This document shows positions 1-9,879 of a DNA stretch of 28,020 bases, in pieces; position 1 is the first letter of the stretch; the number at the start of each line of letters is the position of its first letter. The DNA is taken from positions 1 to 28,020 of the forward strand of contig QAXH01006593.1 in NCBI GenBank assembly GCA_004335635.1. The letters are read 5' to 3'. This DNA is from Chloromonas sp. AAM2. Taxonomy: Eukaryota > Chlorophyta > Chlorophyceae > Chlamydomonadales > Chlamydomonadaceae. The notes below the pieces were generated by a model. The model was not told the DNA's origin and made no database searches. It worked only from the letters and a program-made list of their open reading frames with translations. The position numbers and the translations under genes were made by a program.

Positions 1-1
1 G

Positions 2-3000
2 GCGGGGGCGGGCGGCTGCGGGGCGGATGGCGGCATGTGCAAGTGCAGCTCACTAGACTTCCCCTTCGTCATGGTCAGTACCACTGCGTGGCATTGCCTT
101 CAAAAGTAACAAGGTAGCACGTAGGCGCATGGTGCAAATTCTGCCCAAAACTGTCCTGGCAGTCGCTTTAATGATGGTTGGTATCCTGGCGTTTCAAATA
201 TGCACACAAATCCAACGTTACAGCTGGTTGACGCACTGTTGTCGCGGGTTAAGGTGGTCAGTCCGTCCCTTGGGCAACCCGTTGCATGACGGAACCCATT
301 CAAACAGCAAGGCGTGACCAGGTTCTGCATGCACACTGCAGGGTGTGCAGGTGTGCCTGCACTGCAACCACATCGATCTGTTGTTGATTCATCATAACTC
401 GCCCTTCTCATCACAACCGTCAACTGAACTGGCGGTTTCTGCGTTTCTGTGCACCCACAGGGTGTGCAGGTGTGCCCTCACTGCGGCCACTCGCGCATCA
501 GCCATTACTGCTGGTGGAACAGATACATTGCCAACCCAATCAAGTAAGCCACACATAGGGGTGGGCTTTTGCTTGGGTACCTCTGGTGAGGCACGCTGGA
601 GTTGCTAGAGCGCGAGGGTCGGGGGAGTGCGGCTAGAGTGCGAGAACCCTCAGTCCCGGTATGGATTGCATGTCCATGCCTTGGTTGGCGTGCCTTCAAG
701 AGTCAACCGGAGGAAGGATGTTTGCCTTTCCGACCAACTGTGCGTGTTCGCTTGCCCGCCTCGTCCCGCCTCTTTCTGCTCCGGGTTCACGAGCCGTTAC
801 CACAAATGTCATTGTGGCCTAGAATCAGCCAACAGCTACTCAAGTCTTGTGTGCGGTGTGTCCGCGTGCTTTTACATCTGTATCGCCCCACAAGCGGAAC
901 AGAAGATGGCGTAAAGACAGTGTGAGGTTACAAAGGCAAAGGTGCTTGAGATGAGACACGTGCCATGAGGTGTTCAAAAGCCGTGTGCTAGGCGAGTGTG
1001 AGTTCTCTGATAGTGTGCATCTCAGTCTGCCAAAGCTGCCTGTGCACCTCCGCGCCTTAAGTCGACAACGGTTTTTGCCGTGCTGTGCAACCAACGTTTG
1101 CGATTTGCCCGAATCCGGTTTATCTGCAGTTAGTCTCAAACAATCAGTTTGTGTCAATACGCCTGTCCGTTTCCTCATTCGTTTCTTCAGGTTCAACGGC
1201 TACACGGGCCGGGGGCGGCGCGCCATGCTGGTGCTCAAGAATCAGATCATGCCGCGCATCCTGCTCAGGCGAGTGGGACAGGTTGATTGATTTGTTACAT
1301 CAAAGAAGCCGTCAAAGGACACGGGACGGGATGTGTACTGCTCTGACCTACTCTGAGCAAGAAAGGAGAAGAAAAGCAGGAACAAAGGCAGAAATAGGCC
1401 CAAACGAACAAGGCAGAAAGGAAGGCAACCAGCCACGAAATACAGGAACAGAGAACAGAAGGCAAAGCATGTCAATGAATGCAAAGCGTGTCAACCCAAG
1501 CGTGTCAAGCAAGGCGAGTAGGAGAGGTTCAGGTAGTACAATGTACCAACTTGCCAGTGCGGGGTCACGGGGCCTGTGCTTTGGGCCGCTGAGCTCAGTA
1601 CCCGTACGGTATACTATCACACTATCGGTATACTTATACGGTATAGCATCAACGACATCATGACGTTTGCGGGCCCACAAGGCCTTTGCTTTAGGCTGCT
1701 GACATAAGTACCTGTACCAATTAGCATTATACATCAACGACATTATGACGTTTCTGACATAAACTCATACACTCATAATAATATCAATTCAAGAAGCACG
1801 AAAAGACTCAATTGACTTGTGAACGATTTGTGGCTCCACAGTACTGTTCCACAGTACTGTTACACACTATCTCTGATTTGACTGTTCATGATGCTGTTGT
1901 TGGCCTGCTCAGGCGAACCAAGACTCAGTGTGCAGATGACCTGGCACTGCCACCCAGGTGAGAGAAACGGCTTTGAAACGCCAATCACGTTGCCTGCATT
2001 TTTTTATCATCGCCTGTGATTGTGATCATCACATTATTCATCACATTATATATCACATTATTCATCACACTAAAAATCAACATTTGCAATTGCCTTGAGG
2101 TAGCCATGCTCCACATTTGCCGGCTTGCTGCATGAGTAATAACGTCGACAAGCTCCAGTGCTGTTTCGAATTGCCAGACGCGTCAGATATTGTTGTTAGT
2201 CGCTTTCCACAAGGCATGTGCAGAGCGCCGAAGACCTGCACATTGTGCTACCTTTGCAAGTTCAAGTTCGTTTTTTGCAACTGCCACCTACTGACATTCG
2301 CCCCTGTCTTGAGGCAAATCTTGTTGCAGTCTGGGTCTGGTGCAACCTGATGATCTCTCTATTCGTTCCTACGCTGCGCGAGTATGATGACACTTGATCC
2401 ATCTTCTGTTCGGCTTGTCGGACGATACAGATGTAAAAATACACTCTCTCACTCACTGACCCCTTCCAGGACTTGTATTCTGCGCAAGGACCGGTTTGAC
2501 GACCGGGAGGCAGACTTCTACGAGGCGCTGTACACACAGAGCCAAGCGCAGGTGAGCATTGTGATCATCATCATAACTAACCACAACTACTCACAACTGA
2601 TCATCAACTAACCAGCAGCTGAGAAATAACTTGTATGTCAGCCACAGTGATTCAGCATGCATGACCAGAAAGAAAGAAATGATCACCTCTGCCCATGTGC
2701 CACCAGTCTCTGTCTGCTGCAGGCTTCACCGTAATAAACAACGTTAGCAATAGCGTGTGTCGTTTGACATTGCGCGGTTTCTTTTCATGCTGTAGGATGG
2801 CACAGGTAGACCTCGACAGCAAAAGCATACACGGAAAGGGGACCCCATCACCATCATAAGAACCGCAGTGCGCCTAACCCCTAACCCTGACCTAAACCCT
2901 AAACCCTAGCCCAAACACTAGTACACTAACCCTGTGTCTGTTGTTGTTGCGTTGCAGTTCAACACGTACGTGAACAGTGGGGTGTTGCTTCAAAACTACG

Positions 3001-6000
3001 CGCACGTGTTCGACCTCCTGATCCGACTGAGGCAGGCAGTGGACCACCCCTACCTGGTCGTGTACTCAAACACGGCATCAAGTGAGTAATAATAATGATA
3101 ATAATGATATTTAAAATCAGAAATAATACTGATTGTGTACTCAAACACGGCATCAAGTGAGTATAAATGATAAATAGATTCTTTTACAGCAGGGAGTTTG
3201 CCACAGGACACACTGAGTAACACGAAGGTGGAAAGGCAAACACTGTGGGGCAGTGTCGAGTTTTGACAGTGCTTACAGCTGTATAGGACCCTTGTACGTG
3301 TATAGTCCAGTAGCAACATCGCACATCTGTGCCTTTCAGGATGTTGTGTTACGTCGTAAGGAGGTGCCGGTACAGAACTCACCACCCACAGGGCTAGACT
3401 GAGTGCTTGTCTTGCACGTTCTTGACACGGGCATGACAGCTTTTGTTGCCTTACCATACCACGAAGCTGACACCAGCTTACACTAGCTTCCTGCTGCCTG
3501 TGCTCGTGCCCCTGCCCGACAGACGTGGCAGCGGGCGCTGCAGCCAACAGGGCAGTGCATGAGGCCGCGGCACTAGAGCCAGCGGGAATGGACGAGGACA
3601 TGCCGGACAGGGAACAGACGGGGGCCGCAGGCACATCGGCAGGCGAGGTGGGCACGCCAGCTGGCAGCAGCCGACAAACACGTGCAGGTGGGTGGGTTGG
3701 TGGGTGGGTTGGGCCTGTGCATAGGACAGGTCGGACGGGCAACAGACGGGTGAGACTGGCGTACACCGGCCGGGCACCAGCCGGCAAACTCGTGCCAGTG
3801 AGCTGGGGCAACACCTTCTCTCCGTGTGCGTAGTTGGTTGACCAGTTTGTTGGCTGTTTGATTGGTTGGCTTTACGTGATGGTTTGGTGCAGGCTCTGTC
3901 TGCACTCACTACAATGACAATGTCTGCTTGCGCAGCAACTGCCTCCTCTGCCTGCGCAGCAACTACCTCCACGCCTTATCCATTTCATCTTAATCATTTC
4001 AAATATCTTTAAACTTGTGTGGCTGTTCTTTCTGACTGTTCAGCTGTGATGTTTGTGCAGCAACGGTCTCGTCCGCAGCCACCCCCTGTCCCCTGCGTCA
4101 TGAGGTGGGAGAACCCGGCATGACCTTAATCGTGTTCAGTACAATTACTTACATTACTATTGTACGGCTGCAACGCTTGTGCAGTAGCTGCCTCCGTCTC
4201 CCCCGCCTCCACCCCGTGTCCTCTTTGCCACGAAGAGGTGGAAGAGCCCGTCAAGGCGGGCTGTGGACACATCTTCTGCCGGGCATGTGTCCTGGACCTC
4301 ATAGAAACGTGTGCAGCCAAGCAGGTGGGCCGGGCATGGAGTGTGCTTGCTGTGCTTGGCTGGACTTGCTCAAGGGCCCTGACAGATGATGTGAAAGCAT
4401 CTGTCCCTTTCACAGGAACTTGTTGCAACCAACTCAGTAAATTAGACCTTTTTGCTTCGCTGCAGTATACCACGCAGGAGTATTGCCTATCCGGCTTGGC
4501 CTAACCAATCAAGCAAGCAATTGATCAACTAACTAACTAACTAACTTTCCGACATTGCATTGTTATCAGAATGGATGCTTTCAGATGCCCTCTGCTTTCA
4601 AATGGATACCTTCAAACTCCCCCTGCTTTCAAATGGATGCTTTCAAACTCCCCCTGCTTTCAAATGGATGCTTTCAAATTCCCTAGCTTTCAAATGGATG
4701 CTGTCAAATACCCCTTGCTTTCAAATTCCCTTGCTTTCTCCCCAGGCCTCCTGTCCATCGTGCGATCAGCCTCTGACCGTAGACCTGTCAGGCTCGGCAC
4801 AGGCACCGCCCCCTGCAACCACCACCACCAGGGGTCCCAGGAAGAGCTCCATACTCAGCCGGATACCGCTGGACCAGTTCCAGAGCTCGACCAAGATAGA
4901 GGTGTGTGGCAGCCTAGACGCACTGCTGCATGATGCAGGGTGCGATCCTGAAGCCTGAAACAGACAAGTGGCTGCTTGGCCTGGTTCGGTTTGTTTGTTT
5001 GTTGGTGGTTGGTTGATTGGTTAGTTGGTTCGGGCTGGCTTAATTTAGGGCAGTATTGTCCAGCCCTTACGCTAACCGCAACCTAACACCAAACGCACCT
5101 TAACCCAAACCTTTGCTTGTCGATTTCCCAGGCCCTTCGCGAAGAGGTGTTCCGCATGATGAGCCGGGACCCCGGCGCCAAGGCGTTGGTGTTCAGCCAG
5201 TTCACATCCATGCTGGACCTCTGCCAACACAGGCTAGAACAGGTGTGGGAGCACTGGCGGGTATGCGGACAGAAACAAAGTCATGGGGAAGGGGCATTGC
5301 CCTAATGGTGGTTGTGCTTTTTGCCCGGCCTTCCTTAACCTTCCTTAAGCAGCGTCCACTTTCTTTCTTTCTTTGTAGACAAGCACGCCTGGCCACCAAG
5401 TGATCTTTATTACACCAGCTGTTCCTTACTGCCTGCGTTCGCTGCTGCCTTTGGGCCTTTTTCTGCTTTTGTTCCTGCCTTTCTTCTCCTTTCTGGCTCA
5501 GGGTAGGTCAGGGCGGTACACATCCCGTCCCGTGTCCTTTAACGGCTTTCCTGATGTAACAAATCAATTATTCAAGCTGTTCTGTGCACTGGGGAGGGGT
5601 GGCTGTACAGACTGCAGCTCGGTCCCCTGAGTTGTCAAGAAGGACAAACTCAGCACCCTAACGGCCTTTGCTCTACAGGTTGGCGTTCGTTGCGTGCGCT
5701 TAGACGTGAACGGGTACCACTGCTTATCTGGTTCATGTACGTGTTTGCTGTGATGATAACAAGTCCGCCCTTCCCCCTGCAGGTTGGCATCTGTTGTGTG
5801 CGATTGGAGGGCAGCATGGCACTGGACGTGCGCGAGAAGATGATCAACGCGTTCACACACGACGCCAAGGTGAGAGAGGGACTGGCACCGCATGACCGTG
5901 AGTCTCAATCCTGGGTTGGAGAATGCAACTAGGATGCCGACTGGTGACAGCCATTAGGATGAATCGACGTGCCTACAACTCCAATCAGCCACTCTACACA

Positions 6001-7585
6001 GTATGGTGTAACAACAAACCTGCGCCGCCTCCTACTAGATTCTAGTTGCCATGTACGTACAACCCTCATGCATGTGGCAGCCTTCATGCATGTGGCAGCC
6101 TTCATGCATGTGGCAACCCTCATGCATGTGGCTGTGGCTAACCTCATGCATGTGGCAGCCCTCATGCGTTCATTACTTTTTTGTACGTTTCCAGGTGCGT
6201 GTGTTCCTTCTGAGCCTCAAGGCAGGGGGGGTGGCGCTGAACCTGACAGCCGCCTCACACGTCATGATCATGGACCCGTGGTGGAACCCCGCAGTGGAGG
6301 TGAGTCAGTGTTTAGGGTTTAGGGTTCGGGTTCGGTTAAGACATGATCATGGAACCCCGCAGTAGAAACAAGCGGTTAGGGTTTACGATTGGCGTTTAGA
6401 ATTAGGAAGCCGAAGAACTGGCTTCAACTTGGGAATAGCCGTACGTGAAGCAGTGTCAGAACCCAGAGCGATCCTTTTGAGCGAACATCGACTCGTGTGG
6501 CACAAAATCGAAAAGAGCTCATCGTGTTCTGAATAACCTTTCAGCCTACTTTGCCTACTTATAACTGATTGAAAGCACCCGCTCGTATGCCAGGCCTGAA
6601 GATACCTTCTCTATACTAGGATCCGCAACTCCTTGTCCTGTCCTCACCCGCTCCGCATTGCACCTTGAGTATACAGCCGGAGCGGCCGCGCCAGTTTTGT
6701 AACCACTCGCTAGCGTGCACGCTCGGTCCCTCCTGTCAAATATGACCCTCAGCAGCCAACGGCTCTGTTGCCAACCACCAATTCTGACCCCCTCTGATTT
6801 GCCCTGCGTATCCTAGCTAACTGGATCTGAACACTCGGTTTTCAATTTCCTGCCCTGGCCCCACCAGCTCAGGTGGCAGCCAGGAGCGGTCGGTTCAGAT
6901 CTCTCCCCCTTGTAAACAACGATTTTGTAACGAACTATTTGCATTCTGCTGTGGGTGCCTCCCAGGCCCAGGCGCAGGACCGCATCCACCGGTTGGGGCA
7001 GTACAAACCCATTCACGTGGTGCGCTTTGTCATCGGGGGGACCATCGAGGAGAGGATTCTCAAGCTGCAGGTGCGACTTTAGATGCCACTAAGATAGAGT
7101 GTTAACGATTCATCTGCCTCTAGATGCTACTAAGATAGAGTGTTAACGATCCATCTGTAGCGTTCCATTGCATGTGCTGTTGTGATCCCTATGTACTGAG
7201 GCCCAGTCACCTGTTCTTTTCTCATTCATCGTTTTTTTTCTTGTCCACGTTTGGCAAGATAGTGTGCAATGATTTCTTTGCAAGTATTAAGGAGAGGATT
7301 CTCGAACATCCCGTTCCATGTCCTTTGGCGGCTTCCCTGATGTGACAAATCAATCAACCTGGATACTCACTAAGATCGCTCCTTAGAAATTCTCGCTCAT
7401 GCCTCTCTCATTTTGCTGTGGCTCCTCTTCCTGCTATGTAACCCTGATAGATAGTTCTGTACTCGCATGGTTTTTCGTGTTTCCTGCAGGAGAAGAAGCA
7501 GCTTGTGTTCGAGGGCACTGTCGGTCGCGATGTGGAAGCCCTGGCTAGACTGACTGAGGACGATCTGAGGTTCCTGTTCTCATAG
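2..7585 (+). CDS. RAD16: RAD16-like SNF2/RING DNA repair helicase, 3' part (14 exons)
   Basis: Rad16 is a nuclear SWI2/SNF2 ATPase with a RING E3-ligase domain; with Rad7 it acts in global-genome nucleotide excision repair. Visible exons: up to 73, 461-543 (or from 470), 1191-1268, 1913-1957, 2470-2551, 2958-3081, 3523-3687, 4185-4324, 4746-4901, 5132-5242, 5783-5869, 6195-6299, 6966-7070, 7490-7585. From 461 they join without a stop into 458 residues. Hallmarks in order: a Cys-rich stretch with CPHCGH and [15 protein letters not shown]...[40 protein letters not shown]; a C3HC4 RING ([13 protein letters not shown], then CPSC in the next exon); [19 protein letters not shown] (helicase motif IV region); [12 protein letters not shown] (V); DPWWNPAVE and [11 protein letters not shown] (VI); a C-terminal [10 protein letters not shown]...LRFLFS. 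ATPase motifs I-III lie left of the window. An acidic, Ala-rich linker (exon 3523-3687) precedes the RING. All introns are GT-AG except 1269-1912 (GC-AG). TAG stop at 7583-7585. Confidence 0.93.
332..380 (+). repeat. Exon-edge echo of RAD16 exon 461-543 (acceptor side)
   Basis: CAGGGTGTGCAGGTGTGCCT then GCACTGCAACCACATC matches the real CAGGGTGTGCAGGTGTGCCC TCACTGCGGCCACTC about 120 bp downstream, including the CAG acceptor, then decays. Confidence 0.8.
870..908. repeat. Inverted repeat pair, left arm (family C)
   Basis: About 40 bp reading TTTTACATCTGTATCGCC then CCACAAGCGGAACAGAAGAT. Its reverse complement is found at 2399-2439 with few mismatches. The two arms lie in different RAD16 introns about 1.5 kb apart; they look like two inverted copies of a dispersed element. 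Confidence 0.6.
1269..1912 (+). mobile_element. Introner-like insertion forming a GC-AG intron in RAD16
   Basis: The 13-bp CCTGCTCAGGCGA occurs at 1260-1272 and again at 1904-1916, directly flanking the insert. Splicing from AG|GCGAGT (donor 1269) to CTCAG|GCGA (acceptor ending 1912) removes the insert plus exactly one duplicate and keeps the conserved LLRRTK frame; no GT donor nearby gives the right frame. The insert begins within about 6 bp of the direct repeat with a dispersed repeat also present at four other places in the window (family A). Its interior holds a diverged tandem duplication: CATCAACGACAT(C/T)ATGACGTTT occurs near 1647 and 1733. Known introners use target-site duplications in this way; that this is one is inference. 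Confidence 0.65.
1276..1445 (+). repeat. Dispersed repeat family A, copy 1
   Basis: It starts with AGGTTGATTGATTTGTTAC and continues with GAAGCCGTCAAAGGACACGG and a CTGAGCAAGAAAGGAG segment followed by A/G-rich sequence. The same order of blocks is seen, forward or reversed, at four other sites in the window. It lies at the 5' end of the GC-AG intron of RAD16. No open reading frame, tRNA-like A/B boxes or poly(A) tail were recognised, so its class (MITE, SINE or introner) is undecided. Confidence 0.75.
2399..2439. repeat. Inverted repeat pair, right arm (family C)
   Basis: CCATCTTCTGTTCGGCTTGT followed by CGGACGATACAGATGTAAAA is the near-exact reverse complement of 870-908. It lies about 30 bp upstream of the acceptor of RAD16 exon 2470-2551. 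Confidence 0.6.
2874..2912. repeat. Short interstitial telomere-like tract (CCCTAAA type)
   Basis: Consecutive CCTAACCCCTAACCC and CCTAAACCCTAAACCCTAG units with a few substitutions. They match the plant/algal CCCTAAA telomere unit and lie in the RAD16 intron 2552-2957. Confidence 0.6.
3135..3163 (+). repeat. Exon-edge echo of RAD16 exon 2958-3081 (donor side)
   Basis: 29 bp identical to 3060-3088 (GTGTACTCAAACACGGCATC then AAGTGAGTA), covering the last 22 exon bases and the GTGAGT donor, 75 bp downstream. Confidence 0.95.
3728..3815 (+). repeat. Exon-edge echo of RAD16 exon 3523-3687 (donor side)
   Basis: GGTCGGACGGGCAACAGACG and later CACCAGCCGGCAAACTCGTG then CCAGTGAGC mirror the exon's GGACAGGGAACAGACGGG and GCAGCCGACAAACACGTGCAG|GTGGGT in the same order. 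Confidence 0.7.
3927..4119 (+). repeat. Exon-edge echoes of the RAD16 RING exon (acceptor side, three copies)
   Basis: TGTGCAGCAACGGTCTCGTC then CGCAGCCACCCCCTGTCCC and CATGAGGTGGGAGAACCCGG (4055-4118) parallels the real acceptor and RING start at 4181-4250. Two shorter copies, TGCGCAGCAACTGCCTCCTC and TGCGCAGCAACTACCTCCAC, lie at 3930-3972. Confidence 0.75.
4570..4738 (+). repeat. About 31-bp intronic minisatellite abutting a RAD16 acceptor
   Basis: About five tandem units built on CTTTCAAATGGATGCTTTCA plus AACTCCCCCTG, shrinking toward the CCCCAG acceptor at 4745. The pyrimidine-rich unit could serve as polypyrimidine tract. Near-identity of the central units suggests recent expansion. Confidence 0.85.
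5440..5572 (-). repeat. Dispersed repeat family A, copy 2 (inverted)
   Basis: The reverse complement carries the family blocks: TTGATTTGTTACATCAGG, AAAGCCGTTAAAGGACACGG, GACGGGATGTGTACCGCCCT, then CTGAGCCAGAAAGGAGAAG. It lies in the RAD16 intron 5243-5782. On the + strand it contains CTGATGTAAC, so it carries a TGTAA. Confidence 0.75.
5674..5712 (+). repeat. Exon-edge echo of RAD16 exon 5783-5869 (acceptor side)
   Basis: CAGGTTGGCGTTCGTTGCGT then GCGCTTAGACG matches CAGGTTGGCATCTGTTGTGT then GCGATTGGAGG 104 bp downstream; VGVRCVRLD against VGICCVRLE. It lacks the conserved GSM that follows in the real exon. Confidence 0.85.
6067..6172 (+). repeat. About 18-bp intronic minisatellite upstream of a RAD16 acceptor
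   Basis: Units of CATGCATGTGGCAGCCYT are repeated about five to six times, ending 23 bp before the CCAG acceptor of exon 6195-6299. It contains no alternative coding extension that keeps RAD16 homology. Confidence 0.85.
6308..6390. repeat. Short interstitial telomere-like tract (TTTAGGG type)
   Basis: AGTGTTTAGGGTTTAGGGTT followed by CGGGTTCGGTT, and later GGTTAGGGTTTACG. Two perfect TTTAGGG units with degenerate neighbours, opposite in orientation to the tract near 2880, in RAD16 intron 6300-6965. Confidence 0.55.
6341..6372 (+). repeat. Exon-edge echo of RAD16 exon 6195-6299 (donor side)
   Basis: CATGATCATGG then AACCCCGCAGTAGAAAC copies the exon end CATGATCATGG...AACCCCGCAGTGGAGG with an internal 11-12 bp deletion. 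Confidence 0.8.
7086..7157 (+). repeat. Direct duplication just after a RAD16 donor
   Basis: TAAGATAGAGTGTTAACGAT occurs twice, separated so that the unit is about 45 bp, beginning within 20 bp of the donor at 7071. Confidence 0.8.
7281..7302 (+). repeat. Exon echo of RAD16 exon 6966-7070
   Basis: ATTAAGGAGAGGATTCTCGA resembles ATCGAGGAGAGGATTCTCAA of the TIEERILKL codons, about 240 bp downstream in the intron. Confidence 0.7.
7303..7364 (-). repeat. Dispersed repeat family A, copy 3 (partial, inverted)
   Basis: Only the terminal part is present: reverse complement CCAGGTTGATTGATTTGTC followed by ACATCAGGGAAGCCGCCAA. It defines the same element end as copy 1 (AGGTTGATTGATTTGT), which supports that point as a true terminus. 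It lies in the last RAD16 intron, directly after a decayed copy of exon sequence at 7281-7302. Confidence 0.65.
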
Positions 7586-7599
7586 TGTCCCTTAGTAAG

Positions 7600-7634
7600 A
7601 GTGACACACACACGCAGACGCACACGCGCAGACA

Positions 7635-7671
<37 letters not shown>

Positions 7672-7700
7672 AGACACAGAGAGAGAGAGAGAGAGTGGGG
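7600..7700. repeat. CA/GA compound microsatellite in the RAD16 3' UTR
   Basis: (AC)n with CGCAGA interruptions passes into (GA)n. It starts about 15 bp after the RAD16 stop codon and explains the low-complexity open frames on both strands here. Confidence 0.9.
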
Positions 7701-7767
7701 GAGAGAGAGGGAGCTCGTAGGGCACATCTCACCGACATTCAAACAGGCGGAAACTGGATCGGGTGCA

Positions 7768-7772
7768 TGTAA
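7768..7772 (+). terminator. Candidate poly(A) signal TGTAA for RAD16
   Basis: TGTAA lies 183 nt after the stop codon. UGUAA is the established poly(A) signal of chlorophyte algae. The pentamer is short, so the assignment rests on position. Confidence 0.45.
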
Positions 7773-8871
7773 ACAGACGATCACAGGCGAGCGCCTGGGG
7801 TGCATAGTAGCTTGGGCGTTGGGTGCTTGCCTGGTGCCTCTACATGACATTGCACCGTCATGACGGGACGTTGTGATCAGCGGCTCCTGTTTATTGCTGC
7901 TTCTGGCTGGCCTGTGTTCTCAGATGCGTCCCTGGGGGTCATGTGTGTACTCGGGGACTGTGGCAGAACAGTGTGCTGTGGAAGACAGGGCAACTAGTAC
8001 TAGGCAATACAGCAGTCACACAGCAGCAGTGCCCAGGTAGAGATTTGCCTGAGACATTCGAACAGCCTACATGTGCGCAGCTTTGCACAGGCGTGCACAG
8101 GGCAGATACCTGCCAGTGACAACATTGATAGGAACAGCATGCAACAGAGGGCGCATTGCATCGGGAAACCTCGCCAACTGTGGGGTCTGTGCAGTGCGCC
8201 ACGCACGGCAACACATGCCTTGGAATGTTCCAGAACTGCTCATTACCATTTAAAGTGTGCTGCGCAAGCCAACATATGCCTTCGGACTTGCTGATCGTTC
8301 ATTATCGCCTTGGCGCTGCTTTGACTGATGGAAAACGGGTGCAGCTGTAGTTCTTGAGACGTATGGCAAGTTGGCTTCGCTTGGGAAGGCCTGCGGCCTC
8401 GTGTTGTTTATGGCTTGCTAGCGTGAGGGCCGCTTAGCTCCTGTACAAGCTCTTGTGATGATCTAGCACTAAGTTATGCTAGCTCTTGTGACCTCGACCG
8501 TCACCTGCCTTGCTAGGTAATGTTACAGCATGGAGTGCACATGCATCCCTGTATGCAATTCCTGTCACCTGGATAAGCAAGCCGAGCCTGCAGGATCAGA
8601 CATGGAGTGCGGCTTGTTGATTCCTATCTGATGCACCAGTGCATGAGGCCATTATCGACCAATCCAATGACGTGGCAAAGCAATGATGATGGCATGTAAC
8701 TGTAACTGATGGCATGTAAGGTTGCCGCAATTTTGCACCGCTTTTTGTGCACTATCACCATTCCCGACGTCATCCATCAGCTGAAGATTGTGGAATTTCC
8801 AGTATGACATGCGGCATGCGGCAACGCGTAGGCACAGAGACAAGAACCTGGAGGTTTAACATTCTAGTCAG
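7773..8871. other. Intergenic region without recognisable gene
   Basis: No exon chain or protein family was recognised on either strand. A diverged local duplication lies near 8210-8310: ACATGCCTTGGAATGTTCC-type sequence recurs about 55 bp later as ACATATGCCTTCGG with a shared CGTTCATTA/TGCTCATTA block. Confidence 0.5.
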
Positions 8872-8975
8872 GTTGCTCCAAAAAAAAGAAGTTTGCCAGT
8901 TCTGGGACAATTTTGGGAATTGGCACTGAAACCAGTGTGTGTCCGCAAAAACATGTATAAGAGAGTGTGTGTGTG
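8872..8975 (+). repeat. Left terminal inverted repeat
   Basis: It begins GTTGCTCC, then an A-run, then AGAAGTTTGCCAGTTCTGGG, and ends near a GT-rich tract. It matches the reverse complement of the 9880-9985 arm with scattered mismatches and small indels. Confidence 0.75.
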
Positions 8976-9879
8976 TGTTTCATATACGGTGACCTCATTG
9001 TCATTTTGGGAGCCACCCAAATTTCCTCCACTTGGGCACCGTACAGGGTTAATGTTCTTCCTGCAATGACCAGGCAGGGTGATCTTAAGGCTGGCACGCT
9101 GATGTGTGGTGACCCAGTCATGACTAGTGTTGTGTGAGACTGGGATGTGGTGAGGTGCAACATGTTGGTAGACGATAGTGGTAACGGGTTAGGGCTTATT
9201 AAGAGACACAGTTGCTGTGTAAACCAAACAAGTCAATGCACAATTCTTACATGGTGGGTCAACTCAACGAAACTCAAACCAGCTCAAAATAACACAAACC
9301 GGCTGACGTCCTGCCAACAGCGATGCCACAGCAACTTACGCACTCAAAGGCCTCACAGTGTCTAGAGAGGAGCGGATCAGTCTCATGCACTGTCAATACT
9401 GGGACAGAGTGAGGCCACTCATGTTGTTGTCCATTCCACATACTGCTGACTTGCCACGGACAGTACTCATCACACACAGACTGCACACACTGAAAAGCAA
9501 GACCAACCAAGACCGCAGGAACCACTGTCCCTATGTAACGCTCAGCTTTCTTTAGGGCAGAACAGTCAGCCACGCTCAGTCTCAGCTACCTCAGCTGCTG
9601 CCAGGAGACGCCGAAACTGCCTAAGGTCTGCCATGTACTTGCTGTTGGTGCCGCGCTTGCCATCTGGTCTCTGTGGCGGTTCTGGGTACGGGAGGTGTGC
9701 TGGACCGCTGTGCTGTACCAGTATACCACGCTGCACGGAGCACCGACGGCAATAGTCACCTTCTCTCGTGCTGCTCTGATTATTCAGACGGCGTTGCTCT
9801 GTGTCAATAGTACGACTCTTCGGCTTGCCAGCCAGACGTACAAGTGACAGGTCTTAAGGCCAGCGCTCCCTGTTCTGTG

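Noticed and set aside
3050..3972. Long minus-strand ORFs (up to 254 aa) opposite RAD16
   Set aside because: Antisense shadows of a GC-rich exon and its echoes; no recognised domain and no consistent splice structure.
4746..4958. Extension of the RING exon to a stop after [12 protein letters not shown]
   Set aside because: The RAD16 family reads KIEALREE, which is obtained precisely by the donor at 4902 and the acceptor at 5131.
5679..5736. Mutually exclusive alternative exon of RAD16
   Set aside because: It lacks the conserved helicase residues after VRL, and its only nearby donor has the wrong phase for the next exon.
7585..7863. Arg/Glu/His-rich ORFs
   Set aside because: Translation of a CA/GA microsatellite in the RAD16 3' UTR.
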